Shown: positions 1 through 8,639 of the stretch, piece by piece | Numbering within the stretch: the stretch's first letter is position 1 | Layout of the letters: the number at the start of each line of letters is the position of its first letter | DNA from: Mycolicibacterium thermoresistibile | Lineage (GTDB): Bacteria > Actinomycetota > Actinomycetes > Mycobacteriales > Mycobacteriaceae | NCBI RefSeq assembly: GCF_900187065.1 | Contig: NZ_LT906483.1 | Location: forward strand, 496,001 to 560,000 | Direction of reading: 5' to 3' | Length of the DNA stretch: 64,000 nt | Translations under genes and position numbers: made by a program | The notes under the pieces: generated by a model | Told to the model about the DNA's origin: nothing | Seen by the model: the letters and a program-made list of their open reading frames with translations, nothing else | Database searches by the model: none

Positions 1-345
1 GCGACGGACAGTACCGTCACCATGCTGTCGTATGAGCCGGAGACCGTCGAAGGAGATCTGGCCTCCGCTCGCGACCGGCTGACCGGTGACTTCAAGGAGT
101 CCTACATCTCGCTGACCGAAGAGGTCGTGATCCCCGGCGCGAAGGAGCAGCGCATCTCCTCGGCGGCCTCGGTACCGGCGGCGGCGGTGGTGTCCGCCAC
201 TGCAGATAAGGCGGTCGTGCTGGTCTACATCAATCAAACGACCGCGGTCGGTGACGACCCGCCGACGAATCTGACCTCGACGGCGCGCGTCACCTTGGAC
301 AAGGTGGAGGGGCAATGGCTCATCTCGGAATTCGAACCCGTCTAG
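1..345 (+). CDS. Mce-associated membrane protein, C-terminal part (5' end outside window)
   Basis: The reading frame is open from the first base, so the start lies upstream and only about 114 residues are present. The visible part has the pattern of Mce-associated proteins: a helical stretch around ARDRLTGDFKESY, then a beta-rich half with VVLVYINQTT and the terminal VTLDKVEGQWLISEFEPV. These proteins usually have one N-terminal membrane helix, which is not in the window, and a periplasmic NTF2-like domain thought to support Mce lipid importers. The next gene starts inside its last codons. An ATG at 22 is internal to the domain and is not the likely start. The family call rests on pattern recognition. 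Confidence 0.75.
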   Translation, partial: ATDSTVTMLSYEPETVEGDLASARDRLTGDFKESYISLTEEVVIPGAKEQRISSAASVPAAAVVSATADKAVVLVYINQTTAVGDDPPTNLTSTARVTLDKVEGQWLISEFEPV

Positions 346-686
346 CCGCGGGGCTGGCTGTGGCGGCAACCATCGGCGGCGGCGCGATCCCCCTCGCCGC
401 GCCGGCCGCCGCCGACGAGGTGGCCTACCTGGTCAACGTGACGATGCGGCCGGGCTACAACTTCGCCGACGCCGATCATGCGCTGGCTTATGGTCGGGGT
501 ATCTGCGACAAGGTCGTTTCCGGGCGCGGATACGCAGACATCATGGCCGATGTCAAAGTCGACTTCGCCAATCCTGATGAGTTTCAGGCCTCGTATCTGA
601 TCTCACAGGCTGCGAACGAACTGTGTCCAGCGCAGATCTGGCAATTGCGCAACTCGGCAGCGGGATATAGGCCGTCCGCGTCTTGA
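315..686 (+). CDS. DUF732 family secreted protein
   Basis: This is a 123-residue protein with a Sec signal peptide: basic start, hydrophobic core LAAGLAVAATIGGGAIPLAA and likely cleavage after APAAA. The mature part has two cysteines (in GICDKV and NELCPAQ) and the helical layout of DUF732, a small exported family common in mycobacteria with no known function. Its ATG lies 31 bp inside the upstream Mce-associated gene in another frame, which suggests translational coupling. It is followed by a palindromic array and then by the convergent LysR gene. Confidence 0.75.
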   Translation: MAHLGIRTRLAAGLAVAATIGGGAIPLAAPAAADEVAYLVNVTMRPGYNFADADHALAYGRGICDKVVSGRGYADIMADVKVDFANPDEFQASYLISQAANELCPAQIWQLRNSAAGYRPSAS

Positions 687-856
687 GCGTGCGCTGGCCG
701 TTTCGGGTGTGCGCCGGTTGCGTCGAGTGTGCGACACCTGCGGCGACACGCCGACATCCCCCGCAGTGGCGGCACTTTCGAATCAGTGAGCGCACATTCA
801 CCGCAGAGATTGCACACCCACCGCAGCCGCAGCTCACCAGATACCGCAGCTTAGGA
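687..856. repeat. 20-bp-period inverted array, locus 1
   Basis: This non-coding gap lies between convergent genes. GTGCG occurs at 689, 709 and 729, exactly 20 bp apart. GCAC occurs at 772, 792 and 812, again exactly 20 bp apart and in inverse orientation. CCGCAG is repeated at 761, 801 and 821, and CTGCGG stands at 738. The whole is an imperfect palindrome built from 20-bp units centred near 752. The 15-mer GGCCGTTTCGGGTGT (696-710) recurs at 40065-40079. The function is unknown. Short reading frames crossing it are not credible genes. Confidence 0.8.
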
Positions 857-1807
857 TCAACTCCACAGTGTCACATGCACTTTGGGGCGGAATCGGGTGA
901 CCCCTTCGGACGTGCCGCGGATCATCGCCTGGGTGCAGCGCGGCGTGGTGATGAACCGCACCAACTCTGACGCCGCGGGCTGGCGCGCCGCCGACGACAG
1001 CGTCGACACACACCATTCGGCGGTCGCCTGCACACCCTTGATGCGTGCCAGCCGGCCGGCGGCGAGATCCTTGGCCACCGCGAACCCGATCGACAGTGTC
1101 ACCCCGCCGATCCGTTGCACCTCTTCCTGTGCGGCCGAATCGCTTTGGAAGATGCGCTGCGCCGCTTCGGGAATCTCCAGCCGGCGCAGCATCGCCGCGA
1201 CGTCGCCGTCGATCCCGCCGGCCGACGGGCCCAGCATCCACGACTGGGCCCGCAACTGCGCGATCGTCGGGGTGGCGGCCGCCAGCGGATTGCTCGGCGA
1301 CGTCACCGCGATGATCTGGTAATTGAGGAACGGCCGCACCACGATCGCCGGGCCCGGCTCGCGCACCGCCGGTCCGAGCGTGACGTCGACGGCGCGGGAC
1401 TCCAGCAGATCACGGAACCGGCTCACCGGCTCGACGGTGAGCTCGACGGACAGATCGTCGGCCCGTGACGAGAACAGATCGATCAATCCGGGCGCGGCGT
1501 GTTCGGCGAACGCATGCGAGGCCGCGATCCGCAGCAGCCGCCGGCCGTGCGCCGCCTCGGTCACCTCGATCGCGGTCTGCCGTTGCAGGCCGAGGATGTC
1601 GACCGCGCGGCTGGCCAACCGCAACCCGCCCGGGGTGAACGACAGCCCGTTCTTGGTGCGGTGGAACAGCGGATCGTCGAGTTCCTTGCGCAGCTGCGCG
1701 ATGTGCATGGAGATGCCGGCGTCGGACATCCCCAGCTCCTGGGCGGCGGCCCGCACCGAGCCCAGCCGTACCACGGCGGAGAACGCGCGCAACTGAGCGG
1801 GGGTCAT
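857..1807 (-). CDS. LysR-type regulator, probable activator of the CO dehydrogenase operon (CutR-like)
   Basis: A 316-residue LysR-type regulator. The N-terminal winged helix-turn-helix covers about residues 1-60 (RAFSAVVRLGSVRAAAQELG, then SDAGISMHIAQLRKEL), followed by a substrate-binding domain from about residue 90 to the end. It is divergent from the XdhC gene that opens the CO dehydrogenase cluster, and the two start codons are only 17 bp apart. A LysR regulator, CutR, is known to activate cutBCA in Mycobacterium sp. JC1, and position and size (about 320 aa there) fit that role. The start is the ATG at 1807. No TANNNT box is evident in front of it. Confidence 0.85.
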   Translation of the reverse strand: MTPAQLRAFSAVVRLGSVRAAAQELGMSDAGISMHIAQLRKELDDPLFHRTKNGLSFTPGGLRLASRAVDILGLQRQTAIEVTEAAHGRRLLRIAASHAFAEHAAPGLIDLFSSRADDLSVELTVEPVSRFRDLLESRAVDVTLGPAVREPGPAIVVRPFLNYQIIAVTSPSNPLAAATPTIAQLRAQSWMLGPSAGGIDGDVAAMLRRLEIPEAAQRIFQSDSAAQEEVQRIGGVTLSIGFAVAKDLAAGRLARIKGVQATAEWCVSTLSSAARQPAASELVRFITTPRCTQAMIRGTSEGVTRFRPKVHVTLWS

Positions 1808-1811
1808 GGCC

Positions 1812-1817
1812 TACCTT
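1812..1817 (+). promoter_or_regulatory. -10 box, leaderless promoter of the first xdhC gene
   Basis: TACCTT is followed by 7 nt and then GTG at 1825. This is the spacing expected if transcription starts on the start codon, and there is no Shine-Dalgarno sequence in the gap. It favours GTG 1825 over the upstream in-frame TTG at 1816. Confidence 0.45.
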
Positions 1818-1824
1818 GGGTGGT

Positions 1825-3009
1825 GTGAGGGATGTGCTGGACGGTCTGCTGCCGGTGTGGCGCAGCGGTGACACCGCCGGCCTGGCGACGGTGGTGCGCA
1901 CGTTCCGGTCCGCGCCCCGGCTGCCCGGCGCCGCGATGGTCGTCGCGCCCGACGGCACCGTGAGCGGTTCGGTGTCGGGGGGTTGTGTGGAGGGCGCGGT
2001 CTACGAGTTGGCCACCGAGGTGATCCAGACCGGCCGGCCCCGGCTGCAGCGCTACGGCGTCAGCGACGACGACGCCTTCTCGGTGGGCCTGACCTGCGGC
2101 GGCACCCTGGACGTCTTCGTCGAGGCGGTCTCGCAGAACAGCTTTCCGGAACTGGCGGATCTGGTCGGCGACATCGAGGCGCACCGGCCCGTCGCGACCG
2201 CCACTGTCATCGCCCATTCCGATCCCGGGTGGGTGGGACGGCGTCTGGTGCTGCGTCCGGACCACGAGGACGCCCCGGTCAGCGGGTCGCTCGGCTCGCC
2301 GCGCGCCGACGCCGCGGTCACCGACGACGCCCGCGGCCTGTTGGCGGCCGGCCGCACCGAGGTGCTCACCTACGGGCCGGACGGTCAGCGCCGCGGCGAG
2401 GGCATGGAGGTGTTCGTCGCCAGCTACGCCCCGCGGCCCCGGATGCTGGTGTTCGGCGCGATCGACTTCGCCGCCGCGGTGGCCCAGCAGGCGTCGTTCC
2501 TCGGCTACCGGGTGACGGTGTGCGACGCCCGCGCGGTGTTCGCCACCCCGGCGCGGTTCCCGACCGCCGACGAGGTGGTGGTGGAGTGGCCGCACCGCTA
2601 TCTGGCCGCCCAGGCCGAGGCCGGCGCCGTGGACAGCCGCACCGCGATCTGCGTGCTGACCCACGATCCGAAGTTCGACGTGCCGCTGCTCGAGGTGGCG
2701 TTGCGGTTGCCCGAGGTCGGCTACATCGGCGCGATGGGGTCGCGGCGCACCCACGAGGACCGGTTGGAGCGGTTGCGGCAGGCCGGCCTCACCGACGTTG
2801 AGCTGAGTCGGCTGTCCAGCCCGATCGGGCTGGACCTGGGCGGGCGCACCCCGGAGGAGACGGCGGTGTCGATCGCCGCGGAGATCATCGCCCGGCAGTG
2901 GGGCGGTACTGGCCGCCCGCTCAGCGAGACGGGCGGACGCATCCATCACGGGGGCGACCCCATGAAAGACCACACTAGCGAGTTAAGCGATCCCTTAAGT
3001 CGGTATTGA
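1825..3009 (+). CDS. XdhC/CoxI family protein, CO dehydrogenase maturation factor
   Basis: A 394-residue member of the XdhC/CoxI/CoxF family, whose members bind molybdenum cofactor and help load it into molybdenum hydroxylases. The N-terminal XdhC segment (residues about 1-70) has the signature GSVSGGCVEGAVYE. The C-terminal half (from about 205) is Rossmann-like and ends with the family motif GLDLGGRTPEETAVSIAAEI. The role as maturation factor for the downstream CoxMSL enzyme is inferred from family and position. Start GTG 1825 is chosen from the -10 box. The 3' end contains an AT-rich inverted repeat (2983-2998) that probably belongs to the control region of coxM. Confidence 0.85.
   Translation: MRDVLDGLLPVWRSGDTAGLATVVRTFRSAPRLPGAAMVVAPDGTVSGSVSGGCVEGAVYELATEVIQTGRPRLQRYGVSDDDAFSVGLTCGGTLDVFVEAVSQNSFPELADLVGDIEAHRPVATATVIAHSDPGWVGRRLVLRPDHEDAPVSGSLGSPRADAAVTDDARGLLAAGRTEVLTYGPDGQRRGEGMEVFVASYAPRPRMLVFGAIDFAAAVAQQASFLGYRVTVCDARAVFATPARFPTADEVVVEWPHRYLAAQAEAGAVDSRTAICVLTHDPKFDVPLLEVALRLPEVGYIGAMGSRRTHEDRLERLRQAGLTDVELSRLSSPIGLDLGGRTPEETAVSIAAEIIARQWGGTGRPLSETGGRIHHGGDPMKDHTSELSDPLSRY
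2983..2998. promoter_or_regulatory. inverted repeat TTAAG-N6-CTTAA, candidate LysR site
   Basis: A dyad of AT-rich half-sites stands out in a GC-rich background, inside the last codons of the first xdhC gene and 70-85 bp before the coxM start. LysR-type activators bind dyads near -65 or near the transcription start. From memory, the cutB transcript of Mycobacterium sp. JC1 starts about 77 bp before its start codon, which here would fall at about 2991, inside this dyad. Binding is an inference. Confidence 0.35.
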
Positions 3010-3052
3010 CGGACTCGTCGGCACGGCACAGACTGGCCTTCCCATCACCGGA

Positions 3053-3068
3053 TGTGAGGTTGGTCACA
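3053..3068. promoter_or_regulatory. CRP-type site TGTGA-N6-TCACA overlapping the coxM start codon
   Basis: A perfect inverted repeat: TGTGA at 3053-3057, a 6-nt spacer, and TCACA at 3064-3068, whose last base is the A of the coxM ATG. This is the consensus site of cAMP receptor protein. The same palindrome at the same place, overlapping the start codon of cutB, was described for Mycobacterium sp. JC1, where it mediates catabolite repression (from memory). The spacer also provides the GAGG-like ribosome binding sequence. Confidence 0.75.
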
Positions 3069-3964
3069 TGCAAGTGCCCGGTCCATTCGAATACGAACGC
3101 GCCACCAGCGTCGACCATGCGATCGGATTGCTGGATCGGCTGGGTGACGGCGCGATGATCGTCGCCGGCGGGCACAGCCTGCTGCCGATGATGAAACTGC
3201 GGATCGCGAACCCGGAGTATCTGGTCGACATCAACGACCTGGCCGGCGAACTGGGCTACATCGTGGTGAACGCCGATGCGGTCCGTATCGGGGCGATGAC
3301 CAGGCACCGGGAGGCGCTCGAATCCGCCGAACTGGCCCAGTGCTGCCCGATCTTCGCCGACGCCGAACGGGTTATCGCCGATCCGGTGGTGCGCAACCGC
3401 GGCACCGTCGGCGGCTCGCTGTGCCAGGCCGACCCCGCCGAGGATCTGAGCACAGTGTGCACCGTGCTCGACGCGGTGTGCGTGGTCCGCGGACCCGCCG
3501 GTCGGCGCGAGATCGGCATCGACGACTTCCTGGTCGGCCCGTATGAGACCGCCTTGGCGCACAACGAGATCCTGCTGGAGGTCAAGATCCCCCTCCGGCC
3601 GAACTCGTCCAACGCCTACGCCAAGGTGGAACGGCGGGTCGGCGACTGGGCGGTGACCGCGGCGGGTGCCGCGGTCACGCTCGACGGCCAGACCGTCACC
3701 GCCGCCCGCATCGGGCTCACCGCCGTCAACCCCGACGCCGCCGCCCTGGCCGAGATCTCGCGCCGACTCACCGGACGCCCCGCCACCGAGGAGACCTTCG
3801 CCGAAGCCGGCCGGCTGGCCGCGCAGGCCTGCGAACCGGTGACCGACGTGCGCGGCACCGCCGACTACAAGCGGCACCTGGCCGCCGAACTGACCACCCG
3901 CACATTGCGCACCGCGGTGCAGCGCATTCAGCAACGACACGGAGGGGCCCAGCCATGCAGGTGA
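3068..3964 (+). CDS. coxM: CO dehydrogenase medium subunit (FAD-binding), CoxM/CutB
   Basis: The 298-residue FAD subunit of aerobic molybdenum CO dehydrogenase, which passes electrons from the [2Fe-2S] clusters to the respiratory chain. It shows the FAD-binding motifs of this family, [13 protein letters not shown] near residue 36 and [19 protein letters not shown] near 110, and a C-terminal CO_deh_flav_C domain. The length matches CoxM (about 290 residues). It is the first gene of the coxMSL operon and overlaps coxS by 10 bp. The ATG is preceded by TGAGG and overlaps the CRP-type palindrome, so a bound regulator could affect initiation of both transcription and translation. Confidence 0.93.
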   Translation: MQVPGPFEYERATSVDHAIGLLDRLGDGAMIVAGGHSLLPMMKLRIANPEYLVDINDLAGELGYIVVNADAVRIGAMTRHREALESAELAQCCPIFADAERVIADPVVRNRGTVGGSLCQADPAEDLSTVCTVLDAVCVVRGPAGRREIGIDDFLVGPYETALAHNEILLEVKIPLRPNSSNAYAKVERRVGDWAVTAAGAAVTLDGQTVTAARIGLTAVNPDAAALAEISRRLTGRPATEETFAEAGRLAAQACEPVTDVRGTADYKRHLAAELTTRTLRTAVQRIQQRHGGAQPCR

Positions 3965-4506
3965 GCATGACCGTCAACGGCGAACCGGTCAGCGCCGAGG
4001 TCGAACCACGGCTGCTGCTGGTGCATTTTCTGCGTGACCACCTCGGCCTCACCGGAACCCATTGGGGCTGCGACACATCCAACTGCGGCACCTGCGTGGT
4101 CGAGGTGGACGGCTACCCGGTCAAGTCCTGCACCATGCTCGCCGCGATGGCGTCCGGGCGCTCGGTGCGCACCGTCGAGGGCCTGGCCGTCGACGGTGCG
4201 CTCGACCCGGTGCAGGAGGGGTTCATGCAGTGCCACGGCCTGCAGTGCGGGTTCTGCACCCCCGGCATGATGATCACCGCCCGATGTCTGCTCGACCGCG
4301 ACCCGGACCCGGACGAGGACACCATCCGCGAAGCGATCTCCGGACAGATCTGCCGCTGCACCGGCTACACCACGATCGTGCGGTCCGTCCAGTGGGCGGC
4401 CCGCAGACAACGCGGCGAAGCAACACCGGCACCCGGGGTGCGAACCGAGGCGACTCTCGGCGGGGACGCCGCCGAGCCCCTGCTCGAAGCCGGGAGCCAA
4501 TCATGA
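3955..4506 (+). CDS. coxS: CO dehydrogenase small subunit, two [2Fe-2S] clusters, CoxS/CutC
   Basis: A 183-residue iron-sulfur subunit. The plant-type ferredoxin cluster is bound by C39, C44, C47 and C59 ([16 protein letters not shown], then SCT). The second cluster is bound by C98, C101, C133 and C135 (CGFCTPGMM and CRCTGY). It relays electrons from the molybdenum-copper site of CoxL to the FAD of CoxM. A GGAGGGG ribosome binding sequence lies just before the ATG, inside the end of coxM, and the stop codon overlaps the coxL start (ATGA). The last 25 residues beyond the usual end are acidic and probably disordered. Confidence 0.93.
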   Translation: MQVSMTVNGEPVSAEVEPRLLLVHFLRDHLGLTGTHWGCDTSNCGTCVVEVDGYPVKSCTMLAAMASGRSVRTVEGLAVDGALDPVQEGFMQCHGLQCGFCTPGMMITARCLLDRDPDPDEDTIREAISGQICRCTGYTTIVRSVQWAARRQRGEATPAPGVRTEATLGGDAAEPLLEAGSQS

Positions 4507-6905
4507 CCACCCTGGAATCGAACCCGGCAGCGCGCCCCGACGATTTCGAGAACAACGATCAGAAGCCGTGCGGCCACGGCCGGATGCTGCGCAAGGAGGA
4601 CCCCCGCTTCATCCGGGGCCGCGGGCGCTACGTCGACGACGTGCAACTGCCGGGCATGCTGCACCTGGCCATCCTGCGCTCCCCGTACGCGCACGCCCGG
4701 ATCGCGGGCATCGACACCTCCGCGGCGCAGGCCCACCCGAAGGTCAAGGCCGTGGTCACCGGCGCCGACCTGGCCGAGAAGGGGCTGGCGTGGATGCCGA
4801 CCCTGTCCAACGACGTGCAGGCGGTGCTGGCCACCGACAAGGTCCGGTTCCAGGGCCAGGAGGTGGCGTTCGTCGTCGCCGAGGACCACTACTCGGCGCG
4901 GGACGCGCTCGAGTTGATCGACGTCGACTACGACCCGCTGGACCCGGTCGTCGACGTCCGCCGGGCGCTGGAGCCCGACGCCCCGGTGATCCGCACCGAC
5001 CTGGACGGTAAGACCGACAACCACTGCTTCGACTGGGAGACCGGTGACCCCGCGGCCACCGAGGCGGCCTTCGCGAAGGCCGACGTCGTGGTCGAACAGG
5101 AGATCGTCTATCCGCGGGTGCATCCGGCGCCGATGGAGACCTGCGGTGCGGTCGCCGATCTGGACCCGGTCACCGGCAAGCTGACGCTGTGGTCGACCAG
5201 CCAGGCCCCGCATGCCCACCGCACCCTGTACGCGCTGGTGGCCGGCCTGCCCGAACACAAGATCCGGGTGATCGCCCCCGACATCGGCGGCGGATTCGGC
5301 AACAAGGTGCCGATCTACCCGGGCTACGTGTGCGCGATCGTCGGCTCGCTGCTGCTCGGCAAACCCGTCAAATGGGTGGAGGACCGCAGCGAGAACCTGA
5401 CCTCCACCGGCTTCGCCCGCGACTACATCATGGTCGGCGAGATCGCCGCCACCCGTGACGGCAGGATCCTGGCCATCCGCTCGCACGTGCTGGCCGACCA
5501 CGGCGCGTTCAACGGCACCGCCGCGCCGGTGAAGTACCCGGCCGGGTTCTTCGGGGTGTTCACCGGCAGCTACGACCTGGAGGCCGCCTACTGCCACATG
5601 ACCGCCGTCTACACCAACAAGGCGCCCGGCGGGGTGGCCTACGCCTGTTCGTTCCGGATCACCGAGGCGGTGTACCTGGTGGAACGGCTGGTGGACTGCC
5701 TGGCGCACGAACTCGAGATGGATCCGGCCGAGTTGCGGCTGCGGAACCTGTTGAAACCCGACCAGTTTCCGTACACCTCGAAGACCGGCTGGGTGTACGA
5801 CTCCGGCGACTACGAGACCACCATGCGCAAGGCCATGGCGATGGTCGGCTACGACGAACTGCGCGCCGAGCAGGCCGAACGGCGCAGACGCGGCGAGTTG
5901 ATGGGCATCGGCATGTCGTTCTTCACCGAGGCCGTCGGCGCCGGGCCGCGCAAGGACATGGACATCCTGGGCCTCGGCATGGCCGACGGCTGTGAACTCC
6001 GGGTGCACCCCACAGGCAAGGCCGTGGTGCGGCTGAGCGTGCAGACCCAGGGACAGGGCCACGAGACCACGTTCGCCCAGATCGTCGCGGAGGAACTCGG
6101 CATCCCACCCGACGACATCGAGGTCGTGCACGGCGACACCGACCAGACCCCGTTCGGGCTGGGCACCTACGGCAGCCGGTCCACCCCGGTGTCCGGGGCG
6201 GCGGCCGCGCTGGTGGCCCGCAAGGTGCGCGACAAGGCCAAGATCATCGCGTCCGGCATGCTCGAGGCGTCGATCGCCGACCTGGAGTGGGAGAAGGGCT
6301 CGTTCCGGGTCAAGGGCGACCCGTCGGCGTCGGTGACGATTCAGGACATCGCGATGCGGGCGCACGGCGCCGGTGACCTCCCGGACGGGATCGAAGGCGG
6401 GCTGGACGCCCAGATCTGTTACAACCCCAGCAATCTCACCTATCCGTACGGTGCCTACTTCTGTGTCGTCGACGTCGACCCGGGCACCGCGGTGGTCAAG
6501 GTGCGCCGCTTCCTGGCCGTCGACGACTGCGGCACCCGGATCAACCCGATGATCATCGAGGGTCAGGTGCACGGCGGCATCGTCGACGGCATCGGCATGG
6601 CTTTGATGCAGATGATCGGGTTCGACGAGGACGGCAACTGCCTCGGCGGATCGCTGATGGACTATCTGATCCCGACCGCGATGGAGGTGCCGACGCTGGA
6701 GACCGGTTTCACCGTCACACCGTCACCGCACCATCCGATCGGAGCCAAGGGCATCGGCGAATCGGCCACGGTGGGGTCGCCACCGGCGGTGGTCAACGCG
6801 GTCGTGGATGCGTTGGCGCCGTTCGGGGTCCGGCACGTCGACATGCCGCTCACCCCGTCCCGGGTGTGGGAGGCCATGCAGGGCCGGGCCCAGCCCTCGA
6901 TCTAG
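4503..6905 (+). CDS. coxL: Form I CO dehydrogenase large subunit (Mo-Cu), CoxL/CutA
   Basis: The 800-residue catalytic subunit, which oxidises CO to CO2 at a Mo-Cu-pterin site. The active-site loop reads AYACSFR at residues 379-385. AYXCSFR is the hallmark of true (form I) CoxL, and Cys382 corresponds to the copper-ligating cysteine. Other molybdenum hydroxylase motifs are present: GGGFGNK near 261 and [20 protein letters not shown] near the C-terminus, the last holding the catalytic glutamate. The start at 4503 overlaps the coxS stop. A much longer upstream frame is only the shadow of coxS. The enzyme would let the cell use trace CO as an energy source. Confidence 0.95.
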   Translation: MTTLESNPAARPDDFENNDQKPCGHGRMLRKEDPRFIRGRGRYVDDVQLPGMLHLAILRSPYAHARIAGIDTSAAQAHPKVKAVVTGADLAEKGLAWMPTLSNDVQAVLATDKVRFQGQEVAFVVAEDHYSARDALELIDVDYDPLDPVVDVRRALEPDAPVIRTDLDGKTDNHCFDWETGDPAATEAAFAKADVVVEQEIVYPRVHPAPMETCGAVADLDPVTGKLTLWSTSQAPHAHRTLYALVAGLPEHKIRVIAPDIGGGFGNKVPIYPGYVCAIVGSLLLGKPVKWVEDRSENLTSTGFARDYIMVGEIAATRDGRILAIRSHVLADHGAFNGTAAPVKYPAGFFGVFTGSYDLEAAYCHMTAVYTNKAPGGVAYACSFRITEAVYLVERLVDCLAHELEMDPAELRLRNLLKPDQFPYTSKTGWVYDSGDYETTMRKAMAMVGYDELRAEQAERRRRGELMGIGMSFFTEAVGAGPRKDMDILGLGMADGCELRVHPTGKAVVRLSVQTQGQGHETTFAQIVAEELGIPPDDIEVVHGDTDQTPFGLGTYGSRSTPVSGAAAALVARKVRDKAKIIASGMLEASIADLEWEKGSFRVKGDPSASVTIQDIAMRAHGAGDLPDGIEGGLDAQICYNPSNLTYPYGAYFCVVDVDPGTAVVKVRRFLAVDDCGTRINPMIIEGQVHGGIVDGIGMALMQMIGFDEDGNCLGGSLMDYLIPTAMEVPTLETGFTVTPSPHHPIGAKGIGESATVGSPPAVVNAVVDALAPFGVRHVDMPLTPSRVWEAMQGRAQPSI

Positions 6906-6936
6906 TCGCCGAGTCCGACGATCTCCAGGAGGCAGC

Positions 6937-7731
6937 ATGGCGGTGGCCGAACGAGTCGCCCAACTACGAAGGGCCCGGAAACCCTTCGTGCACGCCACGG
7001 TGGTGCGTGCCCAGCAGCCGACCTCGGCGCATCCGGGGGATGAGGCGATCCTGCTGCCGGACGGCACCATCGAGGGTTTCGTCGGCGGGCACTGCGCGCA
7101 GAACTCGGTGCGCAAGGCCGCGCTGGGGGTGCTGCAGACCCGGCAGAGCGTGCTGCTGCGGGTGCTTCCGGGCGGGGATGTGCACTTCCCGGAGGCGCCC
7201 GGGGCGTGTGTGGTGGTCAACCCGTGCCTGTCCGGTGGGGCGCTGGAGATCTTCCTGACCCCCGAGCTGCCGGCGCCGTTGATCCGGCTGTACGGCGACA
7301 CCCCGATCGCCGACGCCCTGGCCCAGGTGTGCGGGGTGCTCGGTTACGACGTGCAGTGCGCCGAACCGCCACCGGACGGGGCGTCGGACGCCGATCTGGC
7401 GGCCGCCGGCGCGGTGGTGATCGCCAGCCACGGCGGGCCGGAGGCCCGGCTCATCCGCGCCGCGCTGGACGCCGGGGTGGGCTACGTCGGCCTGGTGGCC
7501 AGCCGCACCCGGGGCGCTGCGGTGCTGGCGGAGGTCCAGCCCACCGACTGTGAACGGGCCCGGGTCCACACCCCGGTCGGGTTGCCGATCGGCGCCCGCA
7601 CCCCGGCCGAGATCGCGGTGTCGATCGCCGCGGAACTGATCGCCGACCTGCGGGCCCGCGAACACCCCGCGCCGCCGGAACCGGATCGGCCATCCGCGTC
7701 GGCGGCAGAGCCGGGGTGCCATGCCCACTGA
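6937..7731 (+). CDS. second XdhC/CoxF-like protein
   Basis: A 264-residue XdhC-family protein, shorter than the paralogue at 1825. The N-terminal part shows the XdhC pattern in altered form (LLPDGTIEGFVGGHCAQNSV, where the paralogue has VSGGCVEGA). The C-terminal half is Rossmann-like and ends with VGLPIGARTPAEIAVSIAAELI. The ATG is preceded by CCAGGAGG at a good distance, and the stop overlaps coxD by 11 bp, so it belongs to the cox operon. By family and position it should deliver or modify the molybdenum cofactor of CoxL. The split of work between the two paralogues is not clear from sequence. Confidence 0.85.
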   Translation: MAVAERVAQLRRARKPFVHATVVRAQQPTSAHPGDEAILLPDGTIEGFVGGHCAQNSVRKAALGVLQTRQSVLLRVLPGGDVHFPEAPGACVVVNPCLSGGALEIFLTPELPAPLIRLYGDTPIADALAQVCGVLGYDVQCAEPPPDGASDADLAAAGAVVIASHGGPEARLIRAALDAGVGYVGLVASRTRGAAVLAEVQPTDCERARVHTPVGLPIGARTPAEIAVSIAAELIADLRAREHPAPPEPDRPSASAAEPGCHAH

Positions 7732-8623
7732 CGTCGCCCGGGGCGCCGAGTTCGCCGACGTCGACGACGTCATCCGCAGGTTCGACACCGCCGACTATCT
7801 GCTCGACACCGGAACCGCCGCCGCGATCTACCTGTCCACCACGTTGGGACGGCCGCTGCTGCTGGAGGGTGAGCCCGGAGTCGGAAAGACCACGGCCGCG
7901 AAAACCCTTGCCGTGGTGTGTGACACCCCGTTGATCCGGTTGCAGTGCTACGAGGGATTGACCGCCGCGGAAGCCCTCTACGACTGGAACCATCAGCGTC
8001 AACTGCTCAGCATCCGGCTGGCCGAGGCGCGGCACACCGGGATCGACGAGGCCGAACTGTACACCGAGACCTATCTGGTGAACCGCCCGATCCTGGCCGC
8101 CGTCCGGCACACCGGGCCGCGACCACCGGTGCTGCTGATCGACGAGATCGACCGTGCCGACGACGAATTCGAGGCACTGCTGCTGGAATTCCTCGGCGAA
8201 TCCGCGGTCACCGTCCCCGAACTCGGCACCTTCACCGCCGAACGGCCACCGGTGGTGGTGCTGACCTCCAACCGCAGCCGCGACCTGCACGACGCGCTGC
8301 GGCGCCGCTGCGTCTACCACTGGATCGATTATCCGGAACCGGCCCGCGCCGTCGCGATCGTCCGCCGCACCGTCCCCGGCGCGAGTTCGGCGCTCATCGA
8401 ACAGGCCGCCGGCTTCGTGGGCGTGGCAAGGACATTGGACCTCGACAAACCACCCGGGGTGGCCGAGACCATCGACTGGGTGGCCGCGCTGGCCGCACTC
8501 GGTGTGGCCGACCTGGTGGACACCGACACCGAACGCGCGCTGCAGAGCATCGGCGCGCTGGCCAAGACCCCCGATGACCGCGACCTGATCGGCACCGCGC
8601 TGACCGGGTACAGCCCGACCTGA
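7721..8623 (+). CDS. coxD: MoxR-type AAA+ ATPase, CoxD
   Basis: A 300-residue AAA+ ATPase of the MoxR group. Walker A is GEPGVGKT (residues 50-57), Walker B is VLLIDEIDRAD (about 140-150), and sensor 1 is VVLTSNRSRDLHDALRRRC. In Oligotropha, CoxD is a membrane-bound chaperone needed to insert sulfur and copper into the CoxL active site. Together with the VWA protein CoxE two genes downstream it forms the usual MoxR-VWA pair. It overlaps the preceding XdhC gene by 11 bp and ends 16 bp before coxG. Confidence 0.9.
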   Translation: MPTDVARGAEFADVDDVIRRFDTADYLLDTGTAAAIYLSTTLGRPLLLEGEPGVGKTTAAKTLAVVCDTPLIRLQCYEGLTAAEALYDWNHQRQLLSIRLAEARHTGIDEAELYTETYLVNRPILAAVRHTGPRPPVLLIDEIDRADDEFEALLLEFLGESAVTVPELGTFTAERPPVVVLTSNRSRDLHDALRRRCVYHWIDYPEPARAVAIVRRTVPGASSALIEQAAGFVGVARTLDLDKPPGVAETIDWVAALAALGVADLVDTDTERALQSIGALAKTPDDRDLIGTALTGYSPT

Positions 8624-8639
8624 TCCGAGAGGACCTTCG

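Noticed and set aside
3006..3034. TTGACG (3006) and CAGACT (3029) as the coxM promoter.
   Set aside because: The -10 lacks the TA pair, and the analogous cutB transcript start (about 77 bp before the start codon, from memory) would lie upstream of this -35. It was left as unsupported.
4365..6572. A 735-codon minus-strand frame opposite coxL.
   Set aside because: CoxL has its active-site signature on the plus strand, and the antisense product is low-complexity.
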